From Brachypterus glaber (Eukaryota; Arthropoda; Insecta; Coleoptera; Kateretidae): a stretch of DNA of 64,000 nt. The first letter of the stretch is position 1; every line of letters starts with the position of its first letter. Shown piece after piece: positions 53,851 through 64,000 of this stretch. The stretch covers positions 80,026,895-80,090,894 of the forward strand of contig OY294044.1 of the NCBI GenBank assembly GCA_958510825.1, given 5' to 3'. Under the pieces are notes generated by a model that worked only from the letters and a program-made list of their open reading frames with translations, made no database searches and had not been told where the DNA came from. The translations under genes were made by a program, and so were the position numbers.

Positions 53851-55597
53851 ATCATGTTTGTGCTTTTGACAATGAGTCGCTCATGCGCCCCTGAACAAGA
53901 CACAAACTTTTACTTTGTAGTTGTAAAAGCGTTAATGTTTTTTTCCAAAATATTTTGATTCTGTTTTAGAAAATCTTACATGTATACATGTATACCTTTT
54001 ATTTGAAAGACTTGATAGATAGTAATATAACCTCTAAAACAACGAGTCTACGCACACAAATAACTATTTTAAAGGACCGTATGAAGAAGGCATAGCCAAT
54101 TATTATTGATACTGATACTGATTATTGATTAATGATAAATTAAGTACAGACCCGTAGTCATGGGGGAAGGGGAGGTGGGCTGTAGCCCCATTTTTGTGTC
54201 TTAGCTTTTTAGCCAAGGGCATGTTATGTATTATACATGTAGTTGGAATTTCCGCGAGACATTTTTTTTAGTTTTTTTTTTTAATCCAGATCTTTGGTTA
54301 GGGTAAGAATTTTATAAATTGTATATAGTTGGGTCACGGACGACATTAAGGTTTCTGTAATTTAGTTTAATGTTTTTGGTTTATTAATTTCTAAGCGGGG
54401 TTGACCTTTTTTTAGAAGCCATATTTAGGAGTCTTATTTCTAGTTAGGGTCCAAAACTTTTTTTTTTCAGTTTTTTTAGGTGCGCTCCCCTTCCCTCTTA
54501 GCTATGTGTAACTCTATTTTAAAATTGAACTAAATTGTATGATTTTATTTAATAATCACTCAAAAATGGCTGTTCTTAGGAAGATTTTTTATATAGAATT
54601 TAGTTTTATGTTTCATGTATAAATAAAAATGTTATTCATTTTCATTTTCATAAGTATATGACAACAAAAAAATTTCTTCGGAAACTTCTGTATGTATATT
54701 TTTTATTAGATTTCGTATATCTACCAGTGTTCCTTTAATAAATAAAATTTTGCATCCTTGTTATATAAAAAACTATTTAATTTACAATTTACTAATCAAA
54801 ATTATCAAAATTTGTATGAAACCTACAGTTGTAATTACTAAAAAATCAAAAAAATAAGGAATATAAATAAATACCTACATTTTCACATCTTAGACAGATA
54901 AAGATACATTTTAATGAACGAAAGCTACGAGAACAGCTATTGTTCGAGAGAAAAAAACATTTCTAAAGTCGTAAAGGAAAATTTATCAGTTACAAGGCGA
55001 GAAAAAGTAATGCTTTTTAAATATTACTTTTATCAAAATAGTATATTATGATACAAGGACGAAAAATACTAAAAATACTCTTTGAACTCGGTTGGCAATC
55101 TCCGTAATCGCCCTAAAAACAGTTATCGTCCGTGTATCATACACTATTTTTTATTCCATTGTATCTTAATAAATAAATTTTGGATAGCAAAAATTATCTA
55201 CTTAATTAATGAAAGTTATTTTAGGCTAAAAAATTCATCAAAATAACAATTTTAGAGCATTTTGAATTTTTATTGAAATAAAATTTATCTATAAAAAAAA
55301 TCAAACTGCCACGGCATGCCACAAAACTATTAATTATTAATAATAAACTGATTATTATCAAAAATTTTTAATGAAATTTAAAATTGGTTGATGAATTTAT
55401 GCCTAGAATAACTTCCATTAATTAGACCCGTGTAACTGATTAGGTTGATGCCAGCATTAACCCAACGTCAACAAGTTGACTTTAGTATGAAAAATTAAAT
55501 TTATCACATAACAAGTGGTACTTTTAGATAGAAATTACAAAATTATTTTTATTCGATTGTATCTAAGAGCACCACTTTTTTTATTATACAAATTATA
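53851..55597. other. No gene recognised
   Basis: AT-rich. A foldback-like segment lies at about 55040-55145 (GTATATTATGATACAAGGAC against GTCCGTGTATCATACACTAT). ATACAAGGACGAAAAATAC and ATCTCCGTAAT are also found, inverted, at 59370-59410. Confidence 0.35.
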
Positions 55598-55795
55598 AAT
55601 TTAATTCTAAATCTAACTGTAAATCTAATTGTAAATCTAATTGTAAATATAATTGTAAATCTAATTGTAAATCTAATTCTAAATCTAATTGTAAATCTAA
55701 TTGTAAATCTAATTGTAAATCTAATTGTAAATCTAATTGTAAATCTAATTGTAAATCTAATTGTAAATCTAATTGTAAATATAATTGTTTATCTA
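55598..55795 (+). repeat. 12-bp satellite (AATCTAATTGTA)n
   Basis: About 16 units with few substitutions (TAATTCTAAATC, ATAATTGTAAAT). Confidence 0.95.
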
Positions 55796-55899
55796 AATCT
55801 GTACAGAAAGTTTGATTTTAAATAAAAAACGAATTCAAAAAAAACTTGTCAATTTTAATTTATTTTTCATTTTCTTTTTACGAAAAATAAAAATAACTT

Positions 55900-56330
55900 T
55901 TTTGTTTTGGGGGGATTTGATTTGATTTGATTTGGGTGGATTTCAGAATTGATTCTTATAATAAAAGTATTTTTTTCTGAAAAAGTTACGTAATCAGAAT
56001 TTTCTTTTAACTGTTTTCGATTCTTTTAGAAGCTTTTAAGCTTAAAAGCCCCCATAACTTTTTTGTTTTTGGGGGATTATTTTCAAAAACAATTGGGGTC
56101 TTCCCCTCATAGAACTTGATTTTTCCTGAAAATTTCCAGTCGAAAAAACGTGACATCGGACGGACAGATGGACGGACGGACGGACATTTTCAAAGTTTCT
56201 TATTTTTTCATGAAACACATTTGTATCCAAGAATTTTTTGTCTTTGGCGTTTTTTTTTTGGTGATTTTGGGAAATTCGAAATTACCATATTATACTATTC
56301 TAGCGCTACGCGCTGTGAATACTATAAAAA
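55900..56330. mobile_element. (GACG)n element, second long copy
   Basis: GAATTGATTCTTATAATAAA, CCCCCATAACTTTTTTGTTT, TCTTCCCCTCATAGAACTTG, CGGACGGACAGATGGACGGA, TTTCATGAAACACATTTGTA and CTAGCGCTACGCGCTGTGAA in the same order as 28620-29520. Short frames on both strands are by-products. Confidence 0.7.
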
Positions 56331-56599
56331 TAAACCAACAAATAAATTCACAAAAAAATATATAAAAAATATCGATTTGCTTTTAACATTTCTTTGTAAT
56401 AGAAAACACAATAAAACGTAAATTTGCTTTGACTTTTATTTCTATGAATGCTATAATTAAATATAAAGCATTTCTAGTGAGAAATTATGTAAATATTGTG
56501 GACTCCTGCCAGAAAAGGGCCCTTGCCCTCAACTTTTAAAACTAGTTTGGTTCCCATCCAACCATAACTTTTTTTGGGCGCATTTAAAGCTCAAACTTA

Positions 56600-56866
56600 T
56601 GTTTGTTTTTATGTTTGTTTTTAACCTCGTACTATTCTACTTAATTAAGCATCCCCTAAGTCCAGGACTTGTGTGGGCTAGTAGTAGAGGGAACCACCGG
56701 CTTTAATTGACTTTCGAACCAATATATCTAGGGAGTACGCCTTCGCCAAATTTCAATTATTAATTAACTGAAAAAGGCAATCGGCGCCAGTGAGGTTTGA
56801 ACTCACGATCATTAGATCAGTGTCAGGCTATATCGATGCCATTGACCACTGAGCTAAATCTCCCAT
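56600..56866 (-). mobile_element. tRNA-derived SINE, copy 2
   Basis: On the - strand: ATGGGAGATTTAGCTCAGTG (A box), GTGAGTTCAAACCTCAC (perfect 5-bp T stem with a 7-nt loop), GAAATTTGGCGAAGGCGTAC, TAGTAGCCCACACAAGTCC, AGTAGAATAGTACGAGGTT, then an A-rich tail. It interrupts repeat R-M: the empty sequence ACTTATAAAAAG is seen at 49566-49577 on the - strand. Confidence 0.88.
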
Positions 56867-57041
56867 AAAAAGTACGTTTTGAGAAAACCGCATTTAAAGC
56901 TTGTCTAGATAAAAAATGTACTTTAAGTTGAAACAAACAGATTTCGGGATGAACTAGTCAATAATCTAGCCGTGAAACCCGTTGTTCGCACTGTCATGTT
57001 ATTAGCAATTCCTGTTCTAATGCGTTAGTGAACGTTTAAGT

Positions 57042-57190
57042 ATTACGTACCTCCCTAACACACCCCCTATTTGAGGGGGTATAAATATATAAATATAAAA
57101 TCTCTACAGCCTTTAATAACGCGAAAAACGGGGTATAAAGTGTATGAATTTTGGTACAATTTGCGTTACGTAATACTTGGACCTTCCCTT
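57042..57190. mobile_element. Harbinger-type hairpin, copy with truncated left arm
   Basis: CCCCCTATTTGAGGGGG, AAATCTCTACAGCCTTTAAT, AACGCGAAAAACGGGGTAT, AATTTGCGTTACGTAATA and CCCTTA match the right arm of 18410-18650; most of the left arm is deleted. Confidence 0.8.
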
Positions 57191-57833
57191 ATTTAATATA
57201 TGTGCCCGGTGCCGTCCCATGTGCAGCCTCTATATACCTACCTTCCGTACTACGCCCTAAAACTTTTTAAGCCATCCTGATTTTATTTTTGCATAAAAAA
57301 AATATTATAATAATTATCATAATTATGATTAGCTTAGGAACAGAAACTTTGGAATTTAAGCTTAAGTTAAATTCCAAGTTTCTAAGATTTTCCCTTTACG
57401 AGTTTTGCAAGTCCGCCATTTTGTTCTTGATTAAATATTCTTACTTTTCAGTGGTTTCGAGGCATAAACTATGCATCCACGGATCCACTAAACTATTATA
57501 AAACACAAAAAAGTAAAATGATCAAATTTGACATCAACTTATAAAATTCTTTATAAGTATCTCGTAAACTGTAAGCGACAATATAGGCCCTTTTCTGAGG
57601 GGAGTCCATATATTGTACAGCATAAATTATTTCATAATGATTTTATGCGTTAACTTGAGCTTTGCAAAGTAAAATATTGAATTTTATAATATTAATACGA
57701 ATAATAATACGTAATAATATATTAAATTATAGCATTATAATAATGGGGCGTTAAATAAAAAAGTAATTTCTAGTAATATTAGAATATTAGATTTAACCCA
57801 TTGAAAAATCAACGGTGTTTGTATTATAGGCAT
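57191..57833. other. No gene recognised
   Basis: Contains a short palindrome (TTGGAATTTAAGCTTAAGTT with AAATTCCAA, 57349-57380). The 70-residue frame starting at 57289 overlaps this palindrome and is not considered coding. Confidence 0.35.
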
Positions 57834-57878
57834 CCCAGTAAACACTTACTGACGGGCCATCAGTCAGTGTTTACTGGG
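57834..57878. repeat. 45-bp hairpin
   Basis: CCCAGTAAACACTTACTGA then a 7-nt loop then TCAGTCAGTGTTTACTGGG; one mismatch. Confidence 0.85.
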
Positions 57879-57879
57879 T

Positions 57880-58850
57880 CAGTTAAAAACTAAATTAGTT
57901 AAAAACTAAATTTACACAACATGGATTATTTTTAATCCTGGTTCTTAAATAGTACTGACCTGCTGGTAGAAATGCTTTTAAGCATTTAAAGATGCGATAT
58001 CAAAAATTAAAGAAGAAGGAATGGTACTGACCTTGAATACCTTGTAATAATATAACCATATTATGGTTTGGTTTTTTAAACTTTGCGCGATCTGAATTAT
58101 TCCCTTAGAACTAATTTTGCGTATGAGTATTTAATTTTTTTTTTGCGAGGTACCTATCCGCTACTAACCAAGTATTTCTATTTCGTTTGTTCTCAACATA
58201 GAAAGGAGCACAAAATTCCGGGAGTTTAACTCACTTGTGATCCAGGATAGCTAAACCACTGGTGATCACGTGAGCATATCTCAAAAAACCTTCCTACAGA
58301 CAGCAAAAAAAAAGAGAATAGTTCCCAATGTATAATTATAATTCGTTCATTCAAACTTGGAACATAAAAAATTCAAATCTGTTATGCCGCCGTCAGCTGT
58401 GTTTATGGAAATTAGCGGCGTTCCAAATCATAAACAACAGTTTAATTTCGGTATATTGCACTAAAAAAACATGGTTTTTAACCTGTGAATAATCATTTTT
58501 TGGCTAAAAATATGCTACAGAAGATTAAATCTGTAAGTTAGAGTTCCAGCTCAACAACTATCCGAAGGTGGGACTAGCCTAGACTATTAAAAATGTTACT
58601 GGAACAACTCTTAAAGTTGAACACACAGTGTTTCTGGTGTGACGTCAGAATTTTTTATGTGTCAAGTTTGGACGAACGAACTATAGGGTTTTTCACAAAA
58701 TATGCAGCGCCAGACCCTCCAGACTAAAAGAAAAAAGACATTAGGTCCTTTAAGTCATTTAGTCCTCGGATTGTTTGCACCCTTAAAATAAAAATAGCGT
58801 ATTCTTATTTAGGGTATAAATGTATTCAAAATTAATATAAATAATATTTA
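57880..58850. other. No gene recognised
   Basis: AT-rich with GC-richer islands (GCCGCCGTCAGCTGTG at about 58387). No frame or element end supported. Confidence 0.35.
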
Positions 58851-58879
58851 TCATCCTTAGCAGAAACGCCTTAAAAGGA

Positions 58880-59117
58880 GATAGCGCTTTCAACTTTACG
58901 CTTTAAGTTTCCTAAGGCAGCATGCGTATTAGTGAGAGGCACAAAAGTCTACAGTAATTGCGCGGGCTATAGTATAAACTTACTTTTTCATGTGTGTAGA
59001 AATTTGAAATTTGGCACGAACAAAGAGTCCTACGACCCCAGGAAAAATATGAATATTAACCTTCGATCAGCGGAGGAGCTCTCTAACCCACCAGTTGAAA
59101 AATTTAGTTTTGTATAA
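58880..59117 (+). repeat. Repeat R-M segment with a 61-residue frame
   Basis: CAACTTTACGCTTTAAGTTT and GTGAGAGGCACAA match 49350-49450 inverted. The + frame 58932-59117 ends ..NLRSAEELSNPPVEKFSFV and stop. As it begins inside a repeat, I do not call it a gene. Confidence 0.4.
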
Positions 59118-59254
59118 TAAATATTCATAAAAAGTATGATTTTTCATACAATTGCGAAAAGTTAAATAGTCTACGTTGATTGACATGAACTCAAACGTAT
59201 TTCTTTTTTGTCAAAAATACCTTATTAATTAATATATAACAATCGAATAAAAAA

Positions 59255-59322
59255 TAGTGTATGATGTAATGTAATGTAATCTTTGAATCGAATAAATTGA
59301 ATTGAATTGAATTGAATTGACG
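59255..59322. repeat. (GTAAT)n and (AATTG)n short repeats
   Basis: GATGTAATGTAATGTAATC then AATTGAATTGAATTGAATTG. Confidence 0.85.
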
Positions 59323-59419
59323 GACGAAAACTATATTTAGGGCAACTATGGTTGCCAACCTCGCTCTCTGAGCCATCTCCGTAATACAGTATTTTTCATC
59401 CTTGTATCATAAATAACTA

Positions 59420-60350
59420 TTTTACATGACCTAGGTCGACCGCAAATAACGGTTACTACGGCTTTTTTGTATAATAAAATGAAATCGTTTATAAAAACCT
59501 ATTTGAATTTTAGATTCCGAATATTTTAATTGTATTAGGATTAACAGTTACTGTTACTTCGTTTGACTAAGTTAATTATAAATTTCATTAATTTGTCTAT
59601 GTCAGCTCAGAGAAATATTATTATGCTGTAGCAAATTCATCATAGGCTTACTAGGGTTACTCCATCCAGCAGCGTTTATTTGACAACTGAAGAGTGCAAC
59701 TAACAGGGCTTAACCCTCATTTTTTTCAAAATACGGGTTTTGCTTGAAACGGATACTACTTAACGTACTTTATCGCTCTAGTTAATAAAAATTCCTAATA
59801 GGTTACTAGAAGTGGCAAAAAATGCATTAGTAAGTAAGGTTAGGGGTGCAAATTTTAATAATTTGTTGTTTTTTGTCCAACCCAAATATTTACCGTTAAC
59901 TATTCTTAATTAAAAAATTGTTATGAACCTAGTTATAACTAGAAAAAACAAAATTTTATAAAAAAAACAATTTTATAAGTGTGTGGGACGGCTTTTTTAA
60001 AAATTTACTGTTAACTATTCTTGATTAAAAAAGGCTTTTGAACCTATTTAAGACTGGCAAAGAGAAGATTTTACGCAAAAACAACGTTATAGGAAATGTG
60101 TGGGTTGAGCCCTTTTGATAATTAAGGGTATTGTTTAGGCCCTTATTTTAAGTTTTTTATTTGTTGAAATCTACATAAAAGGATGTATACAATAAAACAC
60201 TATTAAAATATTTTTTTGGTATAAATATGACTGGAAAAAAATCAATCACATTTTTGCTTCTGTAAAATCATAATTTTGTGGCTTAGGCCCTTATGTTAGT
60301 TATACTCTTCAACTGCCAAGGCGGCTCTAAAGAACAAACTTACAAACAAA
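59420..60350. other. No gene recognised
   Basis: AT-rich; a duplicated motif ATTTACYGTTAACTATTCTTRATTAAAAA at 59888 and 60002 marks a diverged repeat of about 115 bp. Confidence 0.35.
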
Positions 60351-60354
60351 TTAA

Positions 60355-61000
60355 CAAACTAATATGAAAATATTGTGGCACAATAATAATTTTAACTGTT
60401 TTTTTAGGTACAATTTTGGCACATAAAAAACAATTTGTCTTTTTTAGTAAGCTCCAAGCACTCTCGTACGTATCGATTACAAACTTACAAACAACTCACA
60501 ATCTCATGTCGGCTTATCAGTTCTCTTCGTATAAAAATTATAACTAGAGACTCAGAACTCTCTGATTTCTTCGTTGCTTTCTTTTCTTGTTGTGTTTTGT
60601 TTAGTGATTTTTCCTTTGTCAACTACTTCGCATGAGAATATTAAGAACACGGCTACTTAGACAACAATCGCAAAAAAATATCTTCTCTCTTCTTTATTGA
60701 GTGAGACATAATATGGGTTAAGAAAGAGCATGTTTGTGCCTACCTTATTACTTTCTTGCCCTACATTAATCGATGCTACGCAGCTTGCGACAGTCAGCAC
60801 AATTCTTTATAGTGGAAAAGCATGAAATACGAACTGCGTTGTTGCGTACGCCATTACCAACTGAATACATATACATCGTATTAACAGGCATCTTTTCGAT
60901 ATAACACCTATGACACAGAGGACGAACTAACGAGTTTGAGAGGGATGGTAATATTAGGAGCCTGGCAATAATTGGATCACCTACCTTATTAAATTTCTGC
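60355..61000 (-). repeat. Dispersed repeat R-T, copy C
   Basis: AATATTGTGGCACAATAATA, CTTTTCTTGTTGTGTTTTG, GCATGTTTGTGCCTACCTTA and CACAGAGGACGAACTAACG. It extends into the - strand frame described next. Confidence 0.65.
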
Positions 61001-61176
61001 AACTTTTTGTTAATAAATAACAAGAACCACTCTTGGTGAATTGAGTAACTAAGAGGGATCTGGCTAATTATCTCAATGAGATAAGGCCATAAAGAAGGAA
61101 GAAGAAGAAGTTGGTAAAGTTTTAGTATTTTATTTATTATTTTTATTAACAACCAAATGGGTATAAAATAAAACAA
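60766..61176 (-). other. 136-residue open frame of unknown nature inside repeat R-T
   Basis: The first half is hydrophobic and AT-driven (LIKIINKILKLYQLLLLPSL). The second half is GC-richer and has Cys pairs: RPLCHRCYIEKMPVNTMYMY, VRISCFSTIKNCADCRKLRS. C..C and C..C spacing could bind zinc. The related copy at 16300-16515 is open for about 60 codons over the same stretch, but does not keep the cysteines. It may be the tail of a transposon protein; no family recognised. Confidence 0.3.
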
Positions 61177-61179
61177 TAG

Positions 61180-62150
61180 ATATTATAATTTACTTGAGAT
61201 ATTATTTTTATCTAAGATGAAATTTTGAATCATTTTGACGTAATAAAGTTTAGAAAAAGAAAAACTCAACCATATTTTCTTTGAACATAACCCTACAATA
61301 ACAATGTTAGGTCTATGGTGTTTCCTTGACAAAGGTAACAGCGTGTTTCACTTGTACATAAATTGTCTGTAACCGTAGACGGTAGCAGCAAAGCTGCCGC
61401 CGGATTGAGTGACCCTAAGGCTTACAGTTTCCCTATTGTGAATATTATTAAGTTTAATATTTGACAAGCATACATGGATGTTTAAATTAACAATGTGATA
61501 TAATTATTCATTACTTATAAAATAAAAGACTGTGTAAACTACTTTCAAGTCCAGAGTTTTCTAGAGTCGCTATGTAAAAGGGCATCAGTTAGAGCTAGTC
61601 ACTCTAGTTTTTGCTCTGAATTAATATTATACATAAAATGTATTTTTTTTTAAGATTTGAGTAAAAAGAGGTACAGTCGCTTTTAGCATGAGACAGTTAC
61701 TGGTTTGGACTTTTTGGGTCTTATCGTTTATTTTGTTCGATATATCGATAAATCGCGATAGTGCAAAAAACGTAATAAGCATCACGGTCATTAAGTGCTC
61801 TACCGGTTTCGGAGAGTACTGGAGATCTTGACTTCGTCTCGATCTCTAAAATAATTCTGAGCTGCTCAGGCTTTAACAGGTTGAGCGCCGAGCTAAATTA
61901 AATAGAGAAAGTATATTATTCCTGCAAAGGATTTATATAACATGTTCCATAACGAATTAAAATCGATTTCGAGCAAAAAAAGTCGGTCGTCATTTCGAAT
62001 GAGCAGAAGTACCTAGGAAAATATACGAATGTGCAGGTGTGTTATGGGTTATTATGACTTACAATTAGTTATTACGATTTATTATGAGTTATAAATAAAT
62101 ATATTTTTTAAAAATATCTAATTTTTAGCAAAAAGTCGAAAATATCGTGC
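61180..62150. other. No gene recognised
   Basis: Includes ACGGTAGCAGCAAAGCTGCCGCCGG (61379-61403, partly palindromic) and CGATATATCGATAAATCGCG (about 61738-61758). No element ends matched. Confidence 0.35.
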
Positions 62151-62155
62151 CTTAC

Positions 62156-62188
<33 letters not shown>

Positions 62189-63465
62189 AACGCAGTAGGC
62201 GGCAGAGCCGATGAAACTGCTTCAAATATAAATATAAAAGTATTATAAAAAATATAAACTATTAATATATAAATAAATAACTAACTAATCACATTTAAAT
62301 TAAATTAATATCACAAAAAAATACAAATATATATGTATATAAAGATAACAGGAAAAGTTTCATTAAGCAGGGTAGTGAATCATTTGATCCCTTAAATGGA
62401 CAAGTTCCAGGTCAAGTCTGTTTTTAAACTGGTTGATACTGGTGGACGACACAGTTTCTGCACTAAGACTGTTCCACATATAAACAACTCGATTGGTCAA
62501 AAAGTTTTTTCGAAGAAGTTTGGAGCATCTTTCCTTCTCTATCCTTTTGTTGTGTCCTCTGAGGTTTAGATTGGTACTTAACTGAAAGATCCGTATTTGA
62601 ACGCTGTAGAAGTTACTTAAAATTTTGTGAGTCTGGATTAAATCACCTCGCTTTCGTCTTTCAGCTAAAGTAGTTAAATTTAACCTCCTAAGGCGTTCAG
62701 GGTACTCTAGGTTTCTTAACTCCAGGGGTATTCTACTCACTTTCCTTCGGACCCTTTCAAGAAGTTCTACATCATGGACATAATAAGGACTACATATAGT
62801 TGAAGCATATTCCAAAACTGGCCTCACATAGGATTTATATAGTTTGACTATATTAGAAGCAGAGTGGTTTTTGAATGCAATACGTATCAGGTAGATCAAC
62901 GTATTGGCTCGTTTGACAGTTTTGGATATATGTGGTTCCCATTTTAGGTCTTCAGAAATAAGTATACCCAGATCTTTCTGCGAGGAAACTTTTCGAATTA
63001 TTTCACGGTTGAGTGAGTAGTTTACCCTAGGATTATTAGCACCAATGTGCAAAACTGTACATTTGTCAGCATTCAGTGACATAAGCCACCTCTTTGTCCA
63101 TTCTTCAACGGTTCTAATATCTTGTGCAAAGTCGGCGGCTTGAAGTAAAGGATTACAAAAGAATTTTGTATCATCAGCAAAGAATACTACGTCTGTGAGG
63201 ATATCGTTATTTAAATCAGATATGTATATTAAAAACAGAAGAAATCCAAAAACTGATCCTTGGATAACACCGCTTAAAATATCTTTTAGTAGGGATAATA
63301 CACCATTTATCCTGACTCGGAAATTTCTATTCATAAGGAATATTTCGATCCAGTGCAATAATAGACCTCTGACGCCAAAGTGTTCACATTTCATCAGGAG
63401 TCTTCTATGAGGGACTTTGTCAAAAGCCTTTTCATAATCTAAGTGGTGCAAGTCAACTTTTTACA
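62151..63465 (-). mobile_element. LINE-C, 5'-truncated LINE with (TAA)n tail
   Basis: On the - strand: RT from motif A to the C-terminus (63451-62363), about 175 bp of 3' UTR including GGCTCTGCCGCCTACTGCG and TTTGG, and a tail of TAATAATAATAA (62154-62187). The 5' side is cut by a CGTCGG-family derivative at about 63465. Confidence 0.88.
62363..63451 (-). pseudogene. LINE-C reverse transcriptase, motif A to C-terminus, 362 codons
   Basis: LHHLDYEKAFDKVPHRRLL (motif A), GVIQGSVFGFLLFLIYISDL (motif B), VVFFADDTKFFCN (motif C), RWLMSLNADKCTVLHIGANN, SSQKDLGILISEDLKWEPHI, VKLYKSYVRPVLEYASTICS, ELLERVRRKVSRI, TLAERRKRGDLIQTHKILSN, YMWNSLSAETVSSTSINQFK and NRLDLELVHLRDQMIHYPA. Uninterrupted and fairly young-looking. 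The first third of the RT and the endonuclease are missing. Listed start is a TTG inside motif A, not a real initiation codon. CR1/Jockey-like by motif style. Confidence 0.9.
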
Positions 63466-63640
63466 ATGACACTTAAATCAATTTTTGATCTATGTACAGC
63501 TAAATTGCACTCCTAGGTGGACTGGGAAGAAAATTACCCACTATACAAAAGCGCCAATTTGATTTTGCTACAAAGTTAATTTTGTCAATATCTCAAAACC
63601 ATGTTTTATGACTTGGCCCTCTTCGCTTGTAAGCCCACGA
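63466..63640 (-). mobile_element. Short CGTCGG-family derivative abutting LINE-C
   Basis: On the - strand: CGTGGGCTTACAAGCGAAGA, AAACATGGTTTTGAGATATT, CAAATTGGCGCTTTTGTATA, CAGTCCACCTAGGAGTGC and TAGATCAAAAATTGA. These are the left and right parts of the family joined by a large internal deletion. One terminus (right) is incomplete where LINE-C starts; ATGT follows the other. Confidence 0.75.
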
Positions 63641-63699
63641 TGTATGGTTGAATAGATAATTTTATATGCCCCTTGTTTTTTTTTTTAAATTGCCCCCGC

Positions 63700-63815
63700 G
63701 CGTTCCTGCTCACGTTTTAAAATCTAAAAATATTAAATATGTGAAAGGTGGTTTAATTCGTCTTATTTATGTTTTTTTTTTTAATTTGAAGTTAATATCT
63801 CATCTCGTTTAAAAG
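63700..63815. mobile_element. Fragment related to the mariner-type foldback at 31528
   Basis: TTTTAAAATCTAAAAATATT, TCGTCTTATTTATG and TTGAAGTTAATATCTCATCT parallel 32030-32117. Confidence 0.5.
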
Positions 63816-64000
63816 TTACTATTATTTCCTACCGTACACGGCCCTAAATATAAATCGGATAATAAAAGAAAAAAAGATATAGGTGACATCTTGAAGGTAC
63901 CAATGAAAAAGATATAAGCAACGAATTCAACAATTTTTTTTTTCTGGAATCCGTGAAACTCTAGCAAAAAAAGTTAATGGTAATAAAAAACACAATTTTT
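63816..64000. other. AT-rich end of window
   Basis: Nothing recognised. Confidence 0.4.

Noticed and set aside
55598..55795. CRISPR-like array
   Set aside because: Units are 12 bp head to tail with no spacers; a simple satellite in a eukaryotic context.
63195..63410. 71-residue frame on the + strand
   Set aside because: Antisense to the RT of LINE-C.

Overview
The window is AT-rich eukaryotic nuclear DNA, most likely from an insect or another arthropod. Evidence for this is the density of decayed non-LTR retrotransposons (LINEs), a Penelope-like element tail, two tRNA-derived SINE families, long foldback/MITE elements and (GACG)n-bearing repeats. No operons, rRNA genes, genuine tRNA genes or CRISPR arrays are present. 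It looks like gene-poor intronic or intergenic DNA made almost entirely of nested transposons. A 200-base run of N (24754-24953) marks an assembly gap.

The best host-gene signal is a spliced exon on the + strand at 11641-11767. It has a strong acceptor, a well-placed ATG, a signal-peptide-like N-terminus of about 20 residues and a perfect CAG|GTAAGT donor in phase 1. Weaker exon candidates lie on the - strand at 3185-3840 and 23085-23146, and on the + strand at 43577-43690.

Layout. 1-2000: a 120-bp minisatellite, then a partial CGTCGG-family DNA element carrying a 450-bp foldback. 2000-8710: LINE tails, a possible small spliced gene, then a long - strand LINE (LINE-A, 4020-8655) interrupted by a 1.17-kb foldback and a 1.09-kb MITE. 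Each lies between TA dinucleotides, and removing either rejoins the reverse transcriptase frame. 8880-11460: 186-bp tandem repeats, a SINE and a + strand LINE tail (LINE-E). 11460-14730: the signal-peptide exon, a Penelope-like tail with a hammerhead-like motif, and a second copy of the 1.09-kb MITE family. 15-20 kb: dispersed repeats, an ATGGACGTCC-rich element, a Harbinger-type hairpin and a T-rich foldback. 20.2-22.1 kb: the best-preserved LINE (LINE-B, about 550 codons open). 22.3-25.8 kb: 255-bp tandem repeats, an inverted pair of LINE fragments, the gap and another LINE tail. 26-31 kb: a second hammerhead-like motif, a 95-bp minisatellite, a Tc1-like MITE and a (GACG)n element. 31.5-45 kb: MITEs and foldbacks, an inverted CACATCTCTACT minisatellite, and a tRNA-headed SINE. 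45.7-53.9 kb: two more CGTCGG elements and a LINE tail. 55.6-64 kb: a 12-bp satellite, a second SINE copy in reverse, hairpins, a repeat carrying a 136-residue frame, and LINE-C (62151-63465) cut by a short CGTCGG-family derivative.

The genes do not form a pathway. The story here is retroelements supplying enzymes and MITEs or foldbacks nesting inside them. Several insertion sites can be read precisely because an empty or rejoined sequence is visible in the same window.
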